A stretch of 64,000 nucleotides of DNA from Dryomyza anilis. Its lineage: Eukaryota; Arthropoda; Insecta; Diptera; Dryomyzidae. The stretch lies in assembly GCA_951804985.1 (NCBI GenBank), contig OX638133.1, forward strand, positions 51,198,791-51,262,790, given 5' to 3'. Position numbers and translations under genes: made by a program. Shown piece by piece: positions 42,385-55,392 of this stretch. The first letter of the stretch is position 1. Each line of letters begins with the position of its first letter. Under the pieces are notes generated by a model. It worked only from the letters and a program-made list of their open reading frames with translations, had not been told where the DNA came from and did no database searches.

Positions 42385-45300
42385 TTTTATTTATGTCTAG
42401 AATGTCCTTACTGTGACTTTTGTCCAGTTTATTCCATTTTTTCTTTGCCGTCTGACATGTGTTTGATCTAACCCAGTTCCTATTCATTTTATTTTCTAAA
42501 TATTTTGTGATTTGTAGACTGTATTCCGCCATATGTGGTTTTGCAGTATTGTCTATTTTCTTTTTCTACCCCATTCTTAGCTAATTCGTCTGCTCTTTCG
42601 TTACCCAGAATATCGGAGTGACCTGATACCCAGCACAGTTTTAAACAGTGTTGTTCGTTGAGAACCTGCAGTTCTCTGCGACAACGGCTGACTACTTCAG
42701 ATCTTATTTTCCTATTCTGTAATGCTTTCATAGTAGCTTGACTATCAATGCAAAAGGTAATATCGGTAGTCGATAGAACCCCCATTGCTAAGAATCTAGT
42801 CGCCTCAGCCACGGCATATATTTCCGCTTGAAATATGGAGCACGCGTTTCTTATTTTTATAGATTTTTCTACACCCAGAGCTTCACACAATATCCCACAT
42901 TCGGTTCCAGTGTCCATCTTGTATCCGTCTGTGTAAATATTTATTTCCTGATTATTTATTACTTTATCCCTGGCTGAAAAAACTGCGTTTATAATTTTGT
43001 CAAAGTCAAGGTGTGATATAGTCCGTCACTGTATCGTTAGCCATAAATTGACGCGTTATTGTCGAGTTTCCGTATGACTTTCTGTGTAGGTTTGTTGTAT
43101 GAGAAAGTCTCAGTGCTGTTTTTGATGCAGACCCCTTACACGCGTACATCCAATGTATTAGTCTTGGCTGAAGACCCCAATTGGTCCCAAATACCTTTTG
43201 ACAGGAATAGAACGCGGCATATGCTTTCTTTGCCCTTTCTTTTATGTTAAGCTTCCAGTTTAGTTTATCATCCAAGCACTTTTTGATAGGTTAAGCGTAG
43301 ATAGGTTAAGCGTAGAGGTATTTTTTTTTGTTTTGTGAACAGAACCAGTTCTGTTTTGGATGGGTTAATGTTTAACCTACACGTCTTTGCCCATTTTGTC
43401 AGTTGTTTTAGCGAGCGTTCCAATATATTAGATACTGTATCCATGTATTTGCCTGTCGATAAAATTACCAAGTCATCGGCATTCGCATCCACATGGGTAC
43501 CAGTATTTTCTAATTTTGTTAGAATCTCGTTCAGAACTAATATACAGAGTGTAGGAGATATGACTCCCCGGGGCGTGCCTATATTTGCCCTTACTGCGCT
43601 CTGTCCAATGTTTGCATTGATCCTACGGCTTTTTAACATTTTCATTAGCCATGCTACTAAGTCGTTTTCTACGTCCACATGCAGTAGTGCGTTGTGGATG
43701 GCAACAGAATAGATATTATTGAAGGCACCTTCTATATCAAGAAAACTTGCTAGCGTCTTTGAACGGGATTTATCAATATGGGAGACTATATCATGAAGTG
43801 CGGTTTCGGTGGAATTTCCTTTAAGATATGCATGTTGATTGCATGAGAAGTTTAAGTTTGGGAACTTTGCTTTAATGTGGTGGTCTACTATTCTTACCAT
43901 CGTTTTGAGCATGAAGGAGGACAGGCTTATGGGCCTATAAACCCTTGGATGAAGAGTGCTGTATTTTACCCGCTTTTGGTATAAATACTACTTTCACTTT
44001 TTCCACATGGCTGGTAGATATTTCAGGTGTAGACAAGCTAGGAATACCTCTACCATGATTGGGCCTATTAAGTTACTTGTTTTATGTAGCATTATTGGAT
44101 AGATTTCATCCATTCCCGGTGATTTATATGGGGTGAAGGTGTTCATAGCCCACTCTATTTTTTCAATAGTGAATATGTTTCTCACGTCGGATTCGTGAGT
44201 GTTGCGGTGGTTGTGCGCATATGTCGTTAATTTGTTGTGGAAGTTGTTCGCATCCCGGAAAGTGGGTCTGTAGGAGAACTTTCAGTGTTTCTTCTGATGT
44301 ATGTGTCCATACACCATTCAAATCTTTTATGTTACATAGAACATGTACCTATTTTGAAAGCATTTTTCTGAGTCGAGAGATATCCTTTATATTTCTTAGC
44401 TCATTTATTATATTTTTATGAGCATCCCGCTTTGATTTTTTAAGTTCATTTTTAAATTAATAGTTTTAATAGTGTTTTGTAAGTTTCCCACCTTTGACTA
44501 TCTGTTGTGTTTCTCACATTATTAAACATCCTCATCACCTCTGTACGAAGGGTTTCGAGGTGAGGGTTCCACCAATGTTGGTTTTTATTTTTTGGCTCTT
44601 GGTCAATGAACATGTCTTATTGTAGGCCTGTTCAAAGACGGAGTTAATGGTGTTTATTGTACACTCTAGTTCTAGGTCATTACTTATATGTTCATGTTTT
44701 CTAATTATTTTAGATTTTCTAACTATATTAGTGAATTCCACCCAATTTGTTTATTTTTTGGGTTTCTGTATAGGTGATCATTTTGTTTTCCAATATTGAT
44801 TTTGAATTCGTTGTACTTATGGTCTGAAAAACTCATTTCACTTAACACTTTCCAGTCTTCTGGTTTTATATTAAGTGAACGTGTGTGAAAAGTTATATCT
44901 AATACTTCTACTACCCCAGTACTACAACCCCAGAGGGTGTCTGTACTATCCCAGAGGGTGTTTTTTTTATTATCGCGAGTATTTAGTATTTGCGTGACTG
45001 ACAACCTGTCTAACTATTCTCGGCGGAGGGAGGTCAGTGTCATCATGCGTACGCAGATGAAACAATTAGGGGTCCTTCTTTTGTGTCCAGTCTTATCGAG
45101 GTGTCTAGTTCTATTATCTGGCAAGTTGTATATTACATAGTCCGTATGATCAAGTCCAGAAATGTTGTACTGGTTGATCCATGGTTATTGTATTAGATGT
45201 GGAGAAGAAGGTTTGAGGAAGCCGTATGCTATGGTGTAGGTTAATTTGAAAAACCTTCAACATAGCGATCCGTTGCATCATTTCCGTTTCCCCTCTCCTT

Positions 45301-45718
45301 GCAACTGTTGGATTACGCAGATCATTATTACCACTGACTGATATTCGGGATGTTAATGCAGAGATAAGCGACTCATTATCAGATCTCTTCGACCTCATAA
45401 ACAAATCAGTGTCGACTAAGATGTTGGGGTTAATCAGTACAGATTTTATGTGTATTGAATCATTCGTATTCGAATGGACTGATATTCGGGATGTTGATGC
45501 AGAGCTAAGCGACTCATTATCAGATCCCTTCGACCTCATAGACAACTCAGTTTAGACTAAGTTGTTAGGGTTAATCAGTACAGATTTCATGTGTGATGAA
45601 TAAATATTTAGAATATAATTTGCATCGACTGGTGTTCGGGATGTTGAAGCAGAGAAAAGCGACTCATTATCAAATCCCTTCGACCTCACAGACAACTCTG
45701 CGTCGGAAAGAGTAATTT
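42385..45718 (-). pseudogene. LOA/I-like LINE relic in unit C
   Basis: Domains as in A and B: repeats (45718-45306), endonuclease pieces (45545-44723), reverse transcriptase (43912-43268, NADD at motif C), RNase H (42917-42489). The endonuclease end reads C-S-T-G-V-V-E-V-L-D before the S-D-H motif, closer to the usual LOA-type sequence and therefore probably ancestral to the A/B form. Inactive through many frameshifts. Confidence 0.85.
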
Positions 45719-46199
45719 ATCACAATTCTGACAAATCTATTTTTTTTTAATTTAAATAAGTCGCAGTGTTCTTGCTGCCAAATAAAAAAAAAATGTTTTA
45801 AACTTTATATTACTGAAATTTGATCATAATATTTTTTAAAAGTTCGTATATATTGGATTAAAGTGGAGGGAAATAAACCCCCTCCGATTTTCTTAATATT
45901 TTAATGTTGTTATTATTGGTCAATGAAGTTTAAATAATATTTCAGTTTTCTATCACACCCCTTCACTCCCTTAGCAAACCAGAGCTAGGAACCGAAATTC
46001 TGCGGTCCCAGTTCCGGTTCTATAAAAAAAATAAAAAAATGGTTCCGGTACCGGTTCCGGTTCGTTCCGGTTCCGGTTCTATAAAAAATAAAATAACGAT
46101 TCCAGTTCTAGTTCCGGTTCCAAAAACAAGCCAAAGAACGCAATAAAAATATAAATATTTTTTATTTTTTACCGAAAAATAATTAAATTTATATACATA

Positions 46200-46803
46200 T
46201 CTATCTATGTATATAAAAATTAATTGCCGTGCAGTAGTCTCTCCAAAACATGAGAACAGATGGACTTATTTGAATGATTGGATATAAGAAACTGGATATT
46301 TCTGCAAAAGTTGTTATATTCCAAAACTCCATCATATCTTTCTGATAAGCTACGTCTTAGCGTTTCAAATAGAAGTCTCAATTAAATTTTGCCAAAATTT
46401 AACTATCTACAATCGCAAATACTATTTTTCATTAACGCAATTCGACTCTGGAACTCATTACCACTTAGTATTTAAAATATAAACAGAACATGTAGATTTA
46501 GGTATTATATACTAATACATTTTTCAGAACAATAATCTATCAACATCTTAAATCTACTATTTATAAGTTACTTACCAAACATCTAATTTCTTTTTAAATA
46601 TGTTAAATTATAAATACAATTCTTACATTATTCTTAATTTTTTTATTTTTTACTTTTTTATAAATTGACCTTTTGATTATCTACGTGATTTTAATATTGT
46701 TGAACTGTAAAATAATCACTTCTTATTGTACTAATATATACATCAAATCAAAAAAAATATACGAAAACTTCGCACCGGTGAAGCTATACACAAGTCCAGC
46801 TAA
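46200..46803 (+). mobile_element. Helitron-like non-autonomous element (unit C)
   Basis: Third copy, with a 4-bp insertion (ACTT) near 46571 relative to A and B; same ends. Confidence 0.65.
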
Positions 46804-47294
46804 TATATATATACAACGAAAAAAAAACTGTATTAAAAGAAAGAAAAATGTCTTTAAAATAAATGCATTCGTTTTTACTTCATTGATGTAGTTATTTTGT
46901 ATGCAATTAACTACATAATTTTACTGCATTTATATACAATTTTTAATACATTTGTATTGAAAATAACTACATTTTGTCTTTTTTAATACGTCCGAAATAT
47001 GTAGATACATGACTGCATCTTAATTTATTTTAACTATATTTCGTATTTATTTAACACCAATATGTATGGTATGGTGAAACAACACAATTTTAAGTTATTA
47101 GCAAAAAATCATCTTCCCAGATGGTGTGGTTTCAAAGATTTGAACATATTTGAAATGTTTAAAATAATATACCTATATTAAATATTGACATTTTATCTTT
47201 AACTATGTTATGTGTCTACAATTTTTAATTCATGAAACGAAACGTTGAGTACGCTTGTTTTGTTTCATATAAAGCATACGCGATGGTAAAAAAA

Positions 47295-47474
47295 TGAAAT
47301 TTTTGTATATCAAAAAAATTGTTGGAAAAACAAAAATATTGAACAAACGTTCAAATCAAAGCGCGAAACGAACGAAACGTTTTAAAGACGTTACACAAAT
47401 TTTAGACGAAGAGGCCTTAGAAGGAGACGATAATAAAAAGATACATGGTAAGTGGCTAAATAAACTTTTATAGA
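47295..47474 (+). CDS. possible first exon of an unidentified gene, at the array edge
   Basis: A 59-codon frame opens at ATG 47295 and reads a basic then acidic peptide ([17 protein letters not shown] then [14 protein letters not shown]). A GTAAGT donor lies at 47448-47453, after codon 51. Its base composition is less AT-skewed than the surroundings, and it is unique in the window except for its first ten bases, which belong to the tandem unit. I do not recognise the protein and no second exon was found. It may be a real exon, a fragment of one, or chance. Confidence 0.3.
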
Positions 47475-47535
47475 AAATAAATTGTGTTTGTATTCAAACG
47501 TCGTGGGGGTCTTTCCTACATGTATGTTTTAAACT

Positions 47536-47939
<404 letters not shown>

Positions 47940-48636
47940 TTTTTATACCCTACACTAAGAGTGAAAGGGTATATTCAGCCAACACCCAGAAGGAAGCATC
48001 TCCGCTATGGAAAAGTATATATATTCTTGATCAGCATGAACTCCTGAGTCGATTTAGCGATGTCCGTCTGTCTGTCTGTCCGTCTGTCTGTCTGTCCGTC
48101 TGTCTGTTGAAATCCCTACTACTTTTAAAATTGAGGAGCTAGATAAATGAAACTTATAACTTAGATTACTAATATACCTACGCTGTATGTGCGAGATCGG
48201 TCCATTGTGACCTATGATCCGACCACTTATGTTCAAATACCTCATATAAAATGTACATATAAAGATCAATTTTTATCTATACGTGCTTAGGTAAACTTTT
48301 TTGGTCAAATATATATTGATATCATGCTCAAATACATGATAATAATGTTTTCCGGCGAAAAGACTTGTGGTTCACAAAAAAAAAAAACGATATTCCGTAC
48401 ACCTACCCATTTGTAAATATGGGTATCAAATGAATGGAAATTCTTCAGCGATTGAATGTTTGTAGTTATTTTCAGGATTCGTATACCCTGGTGACCTATA
48501 TATCACTTTGAATGGTAACCACACATATGTGTAGGGTATTTATAGTCGGCTTAGACCGACCATAATTTTGATAATCCTAACTATCATAATTACACCTACT
48601 TTAAAATTTCCCATGTGATCTAACCTTCCCAACTGG
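47940..48636 (+). mobile_element. mini-me/DINE-1-like element (copy 2)
   Basis: Complete copy: TTTTATACCCTACACTAAG start, ATATATATTCTTGATCAGCA core, GTCY tract TCCGTCTGTCTGTCTGTCC (48062-48080), subterminal hairpin with TCGGCTTAGACCGA, and an AACTGG end. A short deletion near 47980 removes the GTTTGGTACGCCG segment seen in copies 1 and 4. Confidence 0.88.
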
Positions 48637-49100
48637 GTTTATTTATCATTCTTACTAGAGTAAGGAATAGAGTAGGAATTTTCATTAATATTGAAATATA
48701 GAAAAAAACAAATGGTATAAGAAAATCACATAATATTTTATATTAAGTTTTTTATTTATCGATAAAAAATTTTTTCATTATTTAATTTTTTTCAATATTT
48801 AATTAAATTTTTTAATTTTTGATATATTGCTTTTCGACCAAAGCGTTGTTTTTCTCGTACAACATTTTTTTTTAACAATTGTTTTTTTTTTTGGAAATAA
48901 TGTTTGTTGTATTTTTTATTAACACATAAATACCAATAACAACATTACTGCCGTCGAACGATCGTTAGATTTGTTGTTGTTTTCAATGTTCGTTTTCTCA
49001 CTCGTTACTCATTGCGCTCACTCGCTGCACCTACTGTATTCGTTGCATGTTCAGCGACAGTGTTGACGTTTGTTGTGTTTTTGAAAGTTTTGAATGGATT
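48637..49100. other. AT-rich interval and probable LINE 5' UTR
   Basis: 48637-48940 is AT-rich without features. From about 48950 the composition changes and probably starts the 5' UTR of the RTE-like LINE; the exact 5' end cannot be set. Confidence 0.45.
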
Positions 49101-52100
49101 GATGTTTTGAAATCGAAATCGTGGCGAGCATCTCACTCAGAGTGAGGATTCGTGCGTTGGGTTTGGGTCCCACCACGGGAAAAACTTATGCGCCCAATGA
49201 AAACAAAAAAGAAGCCTCGGATAACGACCGATTACAACGATGACGACCCACGCAAACGTTTTAAGGACCATGATTTACGGATATGCACCTGGAATGTCCG
49301 GACCCTTTATAGGGAAGGTGCCTCTATCCAGCTGGCAGATGTCCTCGAAAAATATAAGGCTGACATCACCGCTATCCAGGAGATATCTACTACAGCTGCC
49401 ATGCGGAGAGACACGAATTTGGATGTGGATTTGTGGTCGGCAAGAGACTCCGCCACCTTGTCTCTAGGTTCACGCCAGTGGACGAAAGGCTGGTAACAAT
49501 CCGCATCAAGGCTAAATATTTCCATATCAGCCTAATTTGTGCACACGCTCCGACGAACGAGAAAGATAACGAGACAAAAGAGCGCTTCTACGAGCGCCTA
49601 GACAACGCATACGAGCGCTGCCCCCGCCACGATATCAAAATCGTGCTAGGCGATTTTAACGCCAAGGTGGGCAGAGAAGTCATCTATTGTCCCACAATCG
49701 GTAAATTTAGCCTCCATGCCAACACTTCCGATAACGGAACGAGGCTAATCGACTTCGCCGCAGCACGAAACATGGTAGTTAGTAGCACTAGATTCGAACA
49801 TTTCGATATCCACAAGGCCACATGGTTGTCGCCCGATCAAAAAACTCGAAATCAAATTGATCACGTTGTGATTGACGGAAGGCACGCTTCAAGCGTGATG
49901 GACGTACGCACTATCCGAGGTGCCAATATGGACTCGGATCATTACCTTGTAGCAGCCAAGGTCCGCACACGCTTAAGCGCTGCGAAGAACGTACGGAACC
50001 AAACGCAGAGAAAGCTAGACGTCGGAAAGCTGCAATCACAACAGACAACGCAAGCATTTTCCACTCGACTCTCACACCTGCTTAGACAAAGCACTCCTCC
50101 TCTCGATGATATAAGCGCGCAGTGGAATCATATCTCCTGCTCTATGCGTACGGCTGCCGAAGAGGTGCTTGGATTCCAACGCCCCCTGAGGAATCAGTGG
50201 TATGACCAAGAGTGTCGCGCGGCCACTGCAGAGAAAGACGCTGCGTACAAATCCACCCTGCAGTCAGTAGCTACGCGAGCTGCGAAGGAACGATACAAAG
50301 AGAAGAGAAGAGAAGAGAGACGTCTTTTCAGGCGTAAAAAAAGCGAGGCAGAAAGACGTGAGTGTGAGGAGATTGAGATGCATGGGGACAGGAATGAGGC
50401 TCGAAAATTCTTCGAGAAAATAAGACGCCTAGCCGGAGGTTCGAAATCCGGAGCGTCTTCCTGTAAAGATGAGAACGGAAATCTAGTGACAGATATCCAG
50501 AGCACACTGAAAATATGGAGGGATCACTTCTCTAAACTGCTGACCGGTGATGATGACCTCAATTCCACCGATAGAGAAGCAAACCCGGCAACCCCAGTAC
50601 TTGATGACGACGTTGAGATTCCGCCACCCGACCATGACGAGGTCAGAACAGCCATTGCTCGGCTGAAAAACAAAAAAGCCGCAGGTGCTGATGGCCTGCC
50701 TGCTGAATTGTTTAAGACCGGTGGAGAAGAGCTAATAGAGAGCATGCACGAGCTCGTAAGCAGAATATGGTCGGATGGAAGCATGCCAAGTGACTGGAAC
50801 CTCAGTGACTGGAACTCTGTCCAATCCTTAAGAAAGGGGATCCCACTATCTGCGCCAACTACCGTGGGATCAGCCTACTCAATATCGCATACAAGGTTCT
50901 ATCGAGCGTATTATGTGAAAGACTGAAGCCCATCGGCAACAGACTGATTGGACCTTATCAGTGCGGCTTCAGACCTGGAAAGTCCACCATAGACCAGATT
51001 TTCACATTGCGCCTAATCCAGGAAAAGACCCTAGAAAAACAGATCGACACCTACCACCTATTAGTCGACTATAAAGCCGCCTTCGACACTCCGATAAGGG
51101 AACGATTATACGCCGCAATGTCTGAGTTCGGTATACCTGCGAAACTTATAAGGCTTTGCAGGATGACCCTGAGCAACACACGTTGCTCAGTGAGAATAGG
51201 AAAAGACCTCTCCGAGCCATTTCATACTGAACGAGGTTTCAGACAGGGTGACTCCCTATAGTTCGAGCTGCCGAACTCCGTCAAAGCGGCACTATCCTCA
51301 ACAAAAGTGTCATGCTGCTCGCATATGCCGACGATATTGATATCATTGGCTGGAGCACACGAGCAGTCAGCGCAGCATTCTCCAGATTGGAGAAAGAGTC
51401 GCGTCGAATGGGTCTAGCGGTGAACGAGGACAAGACGAAGTTCCTTGTGTCAACAAGCAAAAAAGAATCCGTGCGTCTTGGACAAAAAGCTGATTTTGAC
51501 ATCCACAAGTTCGACATTGTGAAGGACTTCGTCTATCTGGGATCCAGCGTAAACAGCAACAACGACGTCAGCCTGGAGATCAAACGGAGAATAACTCTTG
51601 CCAACAGGTGCTACTTTGGGCTCAGTAGGCAATTGAGAAGCAGAGCCCTCTCTCGCCGGACAAAAATAACGCTCTATAAGTTACTCATCATGCCCGTCCT
51701 ACTTTATGGTGCAGAAACATGGACGCTGGCCACCACCGATGAGAGAGTACTGGGAGCGTCCGAGAGAAAGATTCTCCGTAAAATCTTTGGCCCTATCTGC
51801 TTTGCTAACGAGTATCGAATCAGGATGAACCACGAGCTGTATGAGTTATTCGACGACATTGACATAGTCAAGCGCATCAAGATCCAGCGGCTTCGCTGGC
51901 TAGGTCATGTCGAACGAATGGATGAAAACACTCCAGCCAAGAAGGTGCTTGAATCGAAACTCGAAGGTGGACAGCGTAGAAGAGGGCGTCCAAATCTGCG
52001 TTGGAAAGACCAAGTTGAGGACAACCTGGCAACGCTTGGTATTTCTATCTGGCGTCAGCGCGCGCAAAGCAGATCCGACTGGCGCGGCTTCATCTCAGCG

Positions 52101-52148
52101 GCCAAAACCGACCCACGGTTGTAAGGGCCATTTAAGTAAGTAAGTAAG
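49101..52148 (+). pseudogene. RTE-like LINE, nearly complete but frameshifted
   Basis: A single ORF of the endonuclease-reverse transcriptase type (often annotated craniofacial development protein 2-like). Parts: APE endonuclease from DLRICTWNVRTL (49275) through GDFNAKVG (49650) to S-D-H-Y (near 49935); linker with a basic Arg/Glu-rich region (50280-50380); RT with YRGISLLN, QCGFRPGKSTIDQI, VDYKAAFD, FRQGD and AYADDIDIIG (51327); C-terminus with LRWLGHVERMDE. Breaks: frame change near 49430 with apparent loss of endonuclease residues, a tandem duplication of AGTGACTGGAAC near 50790-50815 shifting the frame, and a deletion with TAG at 51259-51261 between RT motifs B and C. The 3' end is an AAGT repeat (52132-52148). 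No RNase H. Group assignment to RTE is inferred. Confidence 0.88.
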
Positions 52149-52449
<301 letters not shown>

Positions 52450-52564
52450 CATTATATGGGAATTGATCATTTATAAAGTTGCATGGTTCCATACTTAAAC
52501 GTTTTTTGAGAAATAAGTGTACGAAATATTTGTTAAAAATATAAAACATATTTTATATGACAAT

Positions 52565-52828
52565 CAATATGTACATAAGACTGACAATGGAAAATCATGA
52601 TTTCGAATCGAGATATATAAATGCTCTATTGGATGATAAAATCGATGTGAAGAATTTTCAGTGAAATCCGAATATGGGAAATGGGCTGGCCGGGACTTCC
52701 AAGTAAGCGTTTTCGCACCTAAATCAACAACAACAATTTTGAAATTGTATTGAAATTATATCTCTCAAACACATTCAACTAAATCAGTTGGAAAATTTTA
52801 TTAGCTTTTCAACAAACTATAAATAAAA
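52565..52828. repeat. foldback element, partial copy
   Basis: Shares TGTACATAAGACTGACAATG and the downstream GAAGAATTTTCAG/AATATGGGAAATGG words with 25543-25680. The right part (GGAAAATTTTATTAGCTTTTC, AACAAACTATAAAT) is the inverted form of the centre at 25720-25760. It is interrupted on the right by a DINE-like copy at 52829. Confidence 0.75.
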
Positions 52829-53373
52829 CCAGTTGGGAAGGTAAGATCACATGGGAAATTTTAAAGTAGGTGTAATTATGATAGTTAGGATTATCAAAAT
52901 TATAGTCGGTCTAAGCCGACTATAAATACCCTACACATATGTGTGGTTACCATTCAAAGTGATATATAGGTCACCAGGGTATACGAATACTGAAAATAAC
53001 TACAAACATTCAATCGCTGAAGAATTTCCATTCATTTGATACCCATATTTACAAATGGGTAGGTGTACCGAATTTCGATTTTTTTTTGTGAACCACAAGT
53101 CTTTTCGCCGAAAAACATTATTATCATGTATTTGAGCATGATGTCAATATATAATAATAATAATAATAGTTTGACACTACAGTCCCATAAGAACTTAGGC
53201 CGAGCTCTCTCACCATTTTGAGCTGTGCGTGTTACATTTGTACTCAAAGTGGTGGGACCTACAGTTTATTGCCGAATCCGAACGGCGGGTGCCTTCGGAT
53301 GCTTCCTTCTGGGTGTTACAAACGGCGTACCAAACTGAATATACCCTTTCTCTCTTAGTGTAGGGTATAAAAA
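52829..53373 (-). mobile_element. mini-me/DINE-1-like element (copy 3), core replaced by a SINE
   Basis: Minus-strand copy ending CCTTCCCAACTGG (complement at 52829-52841) and starting TATACCCTACACTAAGAG (complement near 53353-53372). The central core with the GTCY tract is absent, and a truncated SINE occupies its place at 53155-53291. Confidence 0.85.
53155..53291 (-). mobile_element. tRNA-derived SINE, 5'-truncated copy
   Basis: The 3' body and (ATT)n tail only (plus strand: ATAATAATAATAATAATAG then the GGCCGAGCTCTCTCACCATT segment at 53198-53217), ending near GAACGGCGGGTGCC. The tRNA head is missing. Confidence 0.85.
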
Positions 53374-53735
53374 TCGTATTAAAAAAACAGAAGCAGTGAT
53401 TATTTTTACAGGTATCCTTCACTTTTTATTTTCATCAGTCACGCCTAGCCTGAAACACTGATTGCTAAGGGGGTGAAGGGGATGCAATAGAAAACTGAAA
53501 AATTAAATTTAAACTTTATTGACCAAAAATCACAATATATTAAAATATGAAGCAAATCGTAGGGGGTCAGGGTCAAAGCCTTGACGAATTGACGTGGAAT
53601 GCACCATATATTATATATTTTATTATATAGTACACATTTTTATAGATATTTATTTGTAAAAGGCGAGTTAAAGCAAAGGATATTGCCTTTGCCTTAAACT
53701 ACCAAAGCCATCTATAACTGAATCAATATTAAGTT
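53374..53735. other. unassigned sequence
   Basis: Contains an inverted, diverged copy (53450-53540) of the segment that precedes the CGGTTCC block in the tandem units (GCTAAGGGGGTGAAGGGG versus CCCCTTCACTCCCTTAGC). No gene. Confidence 0.55.
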
Positions 53736-54440
53736 TTTTTATACCCTACACTAAGAGTGAAAGGGTATATTCAGTTTGGTACGCCGTTTGTAACACCCAG
53801 AAGGAAGCATCTCCGGTATGGAAAAGTATATATATTCTTGATCAGCATGACCTCCTGAGTCGATTTAGCGATGTCCGTCTGTCTGTCCATCTGTCTGTCC
53901 GTCTGTCTGTTGAAATCTCTACTACTTTTAAAATTGAAGAGCTAGATAAATGAAATTTATAACTTAGATTACGAATATATATATTATAATAAATTGGCGA
54001 GATCGGTCCATTGTGACCTATGATCCGACCACTTATGTTCAAATACCTCATATAAAATGTACATATAAAGATCAGTTTTTATCTATACGTGCTTAGGTAA
54101 ACTTTTTTGGTCAAATATATATTGATATCATGCTCAAATACATGATAATAATGTTTTTCGGCGAAAAGACTGGTGATTCGCAAAAAAAATCGATATTCGG
54201 TACACCTACCCATTTGTAAATATGGGTATCAAATGAATGGAAATTCTTCAGCGATTGAATGTTTGAAATTATTTTCAGGATTCGTATACCCTGGTGACCT
54301 ATATATCACTTTAAATGGTAACCACACATATGTGTAGGGTATTTAAAGTCGGCTTAGACCGACTATAATTTTGATAATCCTAACTATCATAATTACACCT
54401 ACTTTAAAATTTTCCCATGTGATCTAACCTTCCCAACTGG
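53736..54440 (+). mobile_element. mini-me/DINE-1-like element (copy 4)
   Basis: Complete copy with TTTTTATACCCTACACTAAG, the ATTCTTGATCAGCATGA core, a short GTCY tract (TCCGTCTGTCTGTCCATC, 53874-53891), the hairpin AGTCGGCTTAGACCGACT and the AACTGG end. Confidence 0.88.
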
Positions 54441-54515
54441 TTAGTTTCTTCATGTAGGTACACCTGGGGGCAGATTCGGAATCTACGTGATATCAGTTTC
54501 CTTTTTACTGAACAT

Positions 54516-55220
54516 ATCCATTGAAGAAACTACAACAAATTGAAAACACAACACAGGCAATGATCATACGGACTGTTTCGGATACAGCCAAGTATCCTCA
54601 TGTGATCTTTGTGTGATGACGTTGTGATAACATCAAATGTTTCGTATATATGAACAAGGCGTGATTGGGTTTTGAAGTCATGTCGTCAGAAACGATGAGA
54701 GTTGATAGACAAGCACGCTATGTGTTTGGCTACAGAACCACACAACAATCACTCGTCTAATTTGCAGTTTTGTCTGTTATGTTTTTAGAACAGACTTTGT
54801 TGCAACAACGACGAAAGGTGCCGAAGTTCGATAGAACGAATGCATTTGGGTAACGCATCGGTTTTGCTTTCAATGTTGTTGCTATTAATTCGTGTTCCTC
54901 TTTTCGCAATGATTCATATTTCAGGCCAATGCTTGTTGTTAGCATAACACTGGAATAGCATTGCATATGTGGAACATGTCTACTTATCGCTGCAAAACAA
55001 CCATCGTGTATTTATTATTAGAAGGTTTTTTCGATGTAGAGAGCCGACATCTAATTGACTGAAGCCCAGGTCATGGCTAAGTTCTATTGAAAGTTTTTGA
55101 AGAAACAACAACAAATTGAAAACACAACACAGGCAATGATCATACCGTTTCGGATACAGCTAAGTATCCTCATCAGTGATCTTTGTTTGATGACGTTGTG
55201 ATAACATCAAATGTTTCTTT
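54516..55220. repeat. direct repeat of ~125 bp flanking 450 bp
   Basis: The segment from GAAGAAAC through ACAACAAATTGAAAACACAA to GATAACATCAAATGTTTC occurs at about 54516-54645 and again at 55093-55220. The copies differ by small indels. The interval holds no convincing gene (a 69-codon minus-strand frame at 54757-54966 is unassigned), and the repeats do not have TG...CA ends. Confidence 0.75.
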
Positions 55221-55392
55221 TACTATCCTGATCAGGCAACGTGATCAGGCGGTCTGATCAGACAATGATCGCATCCTGAAGTAAATTTCTACTCGGGTTC
55301 TTAATCCAAAACATAAATTTTTTTTTTTAATCAATTTTATTTATGGTACGAATTTTTAAAAAACTTTGCAAAACTGTCGGTTATGTTTTCAT

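Larger units (their letters stand above)
41297..47304. repeat. tandem segmental repeat, unit C
   Basis: 6008 bp. It lacks the 1.1 kb of unit A but keeps an older form of the endonuclease region (44888-44931), where A and B instead have a 21-bp duplication. It ends at ATGAAATTTTT and passes directly into unique sequence at 47305. Confidence 0.95.

Noticed and set aside
54516..55220. Small LTR element bounded by the 125-bp direct repeats
   Set aside because: No TG...CA ends, primer site or target duplication; better described as a plain direct duplication.
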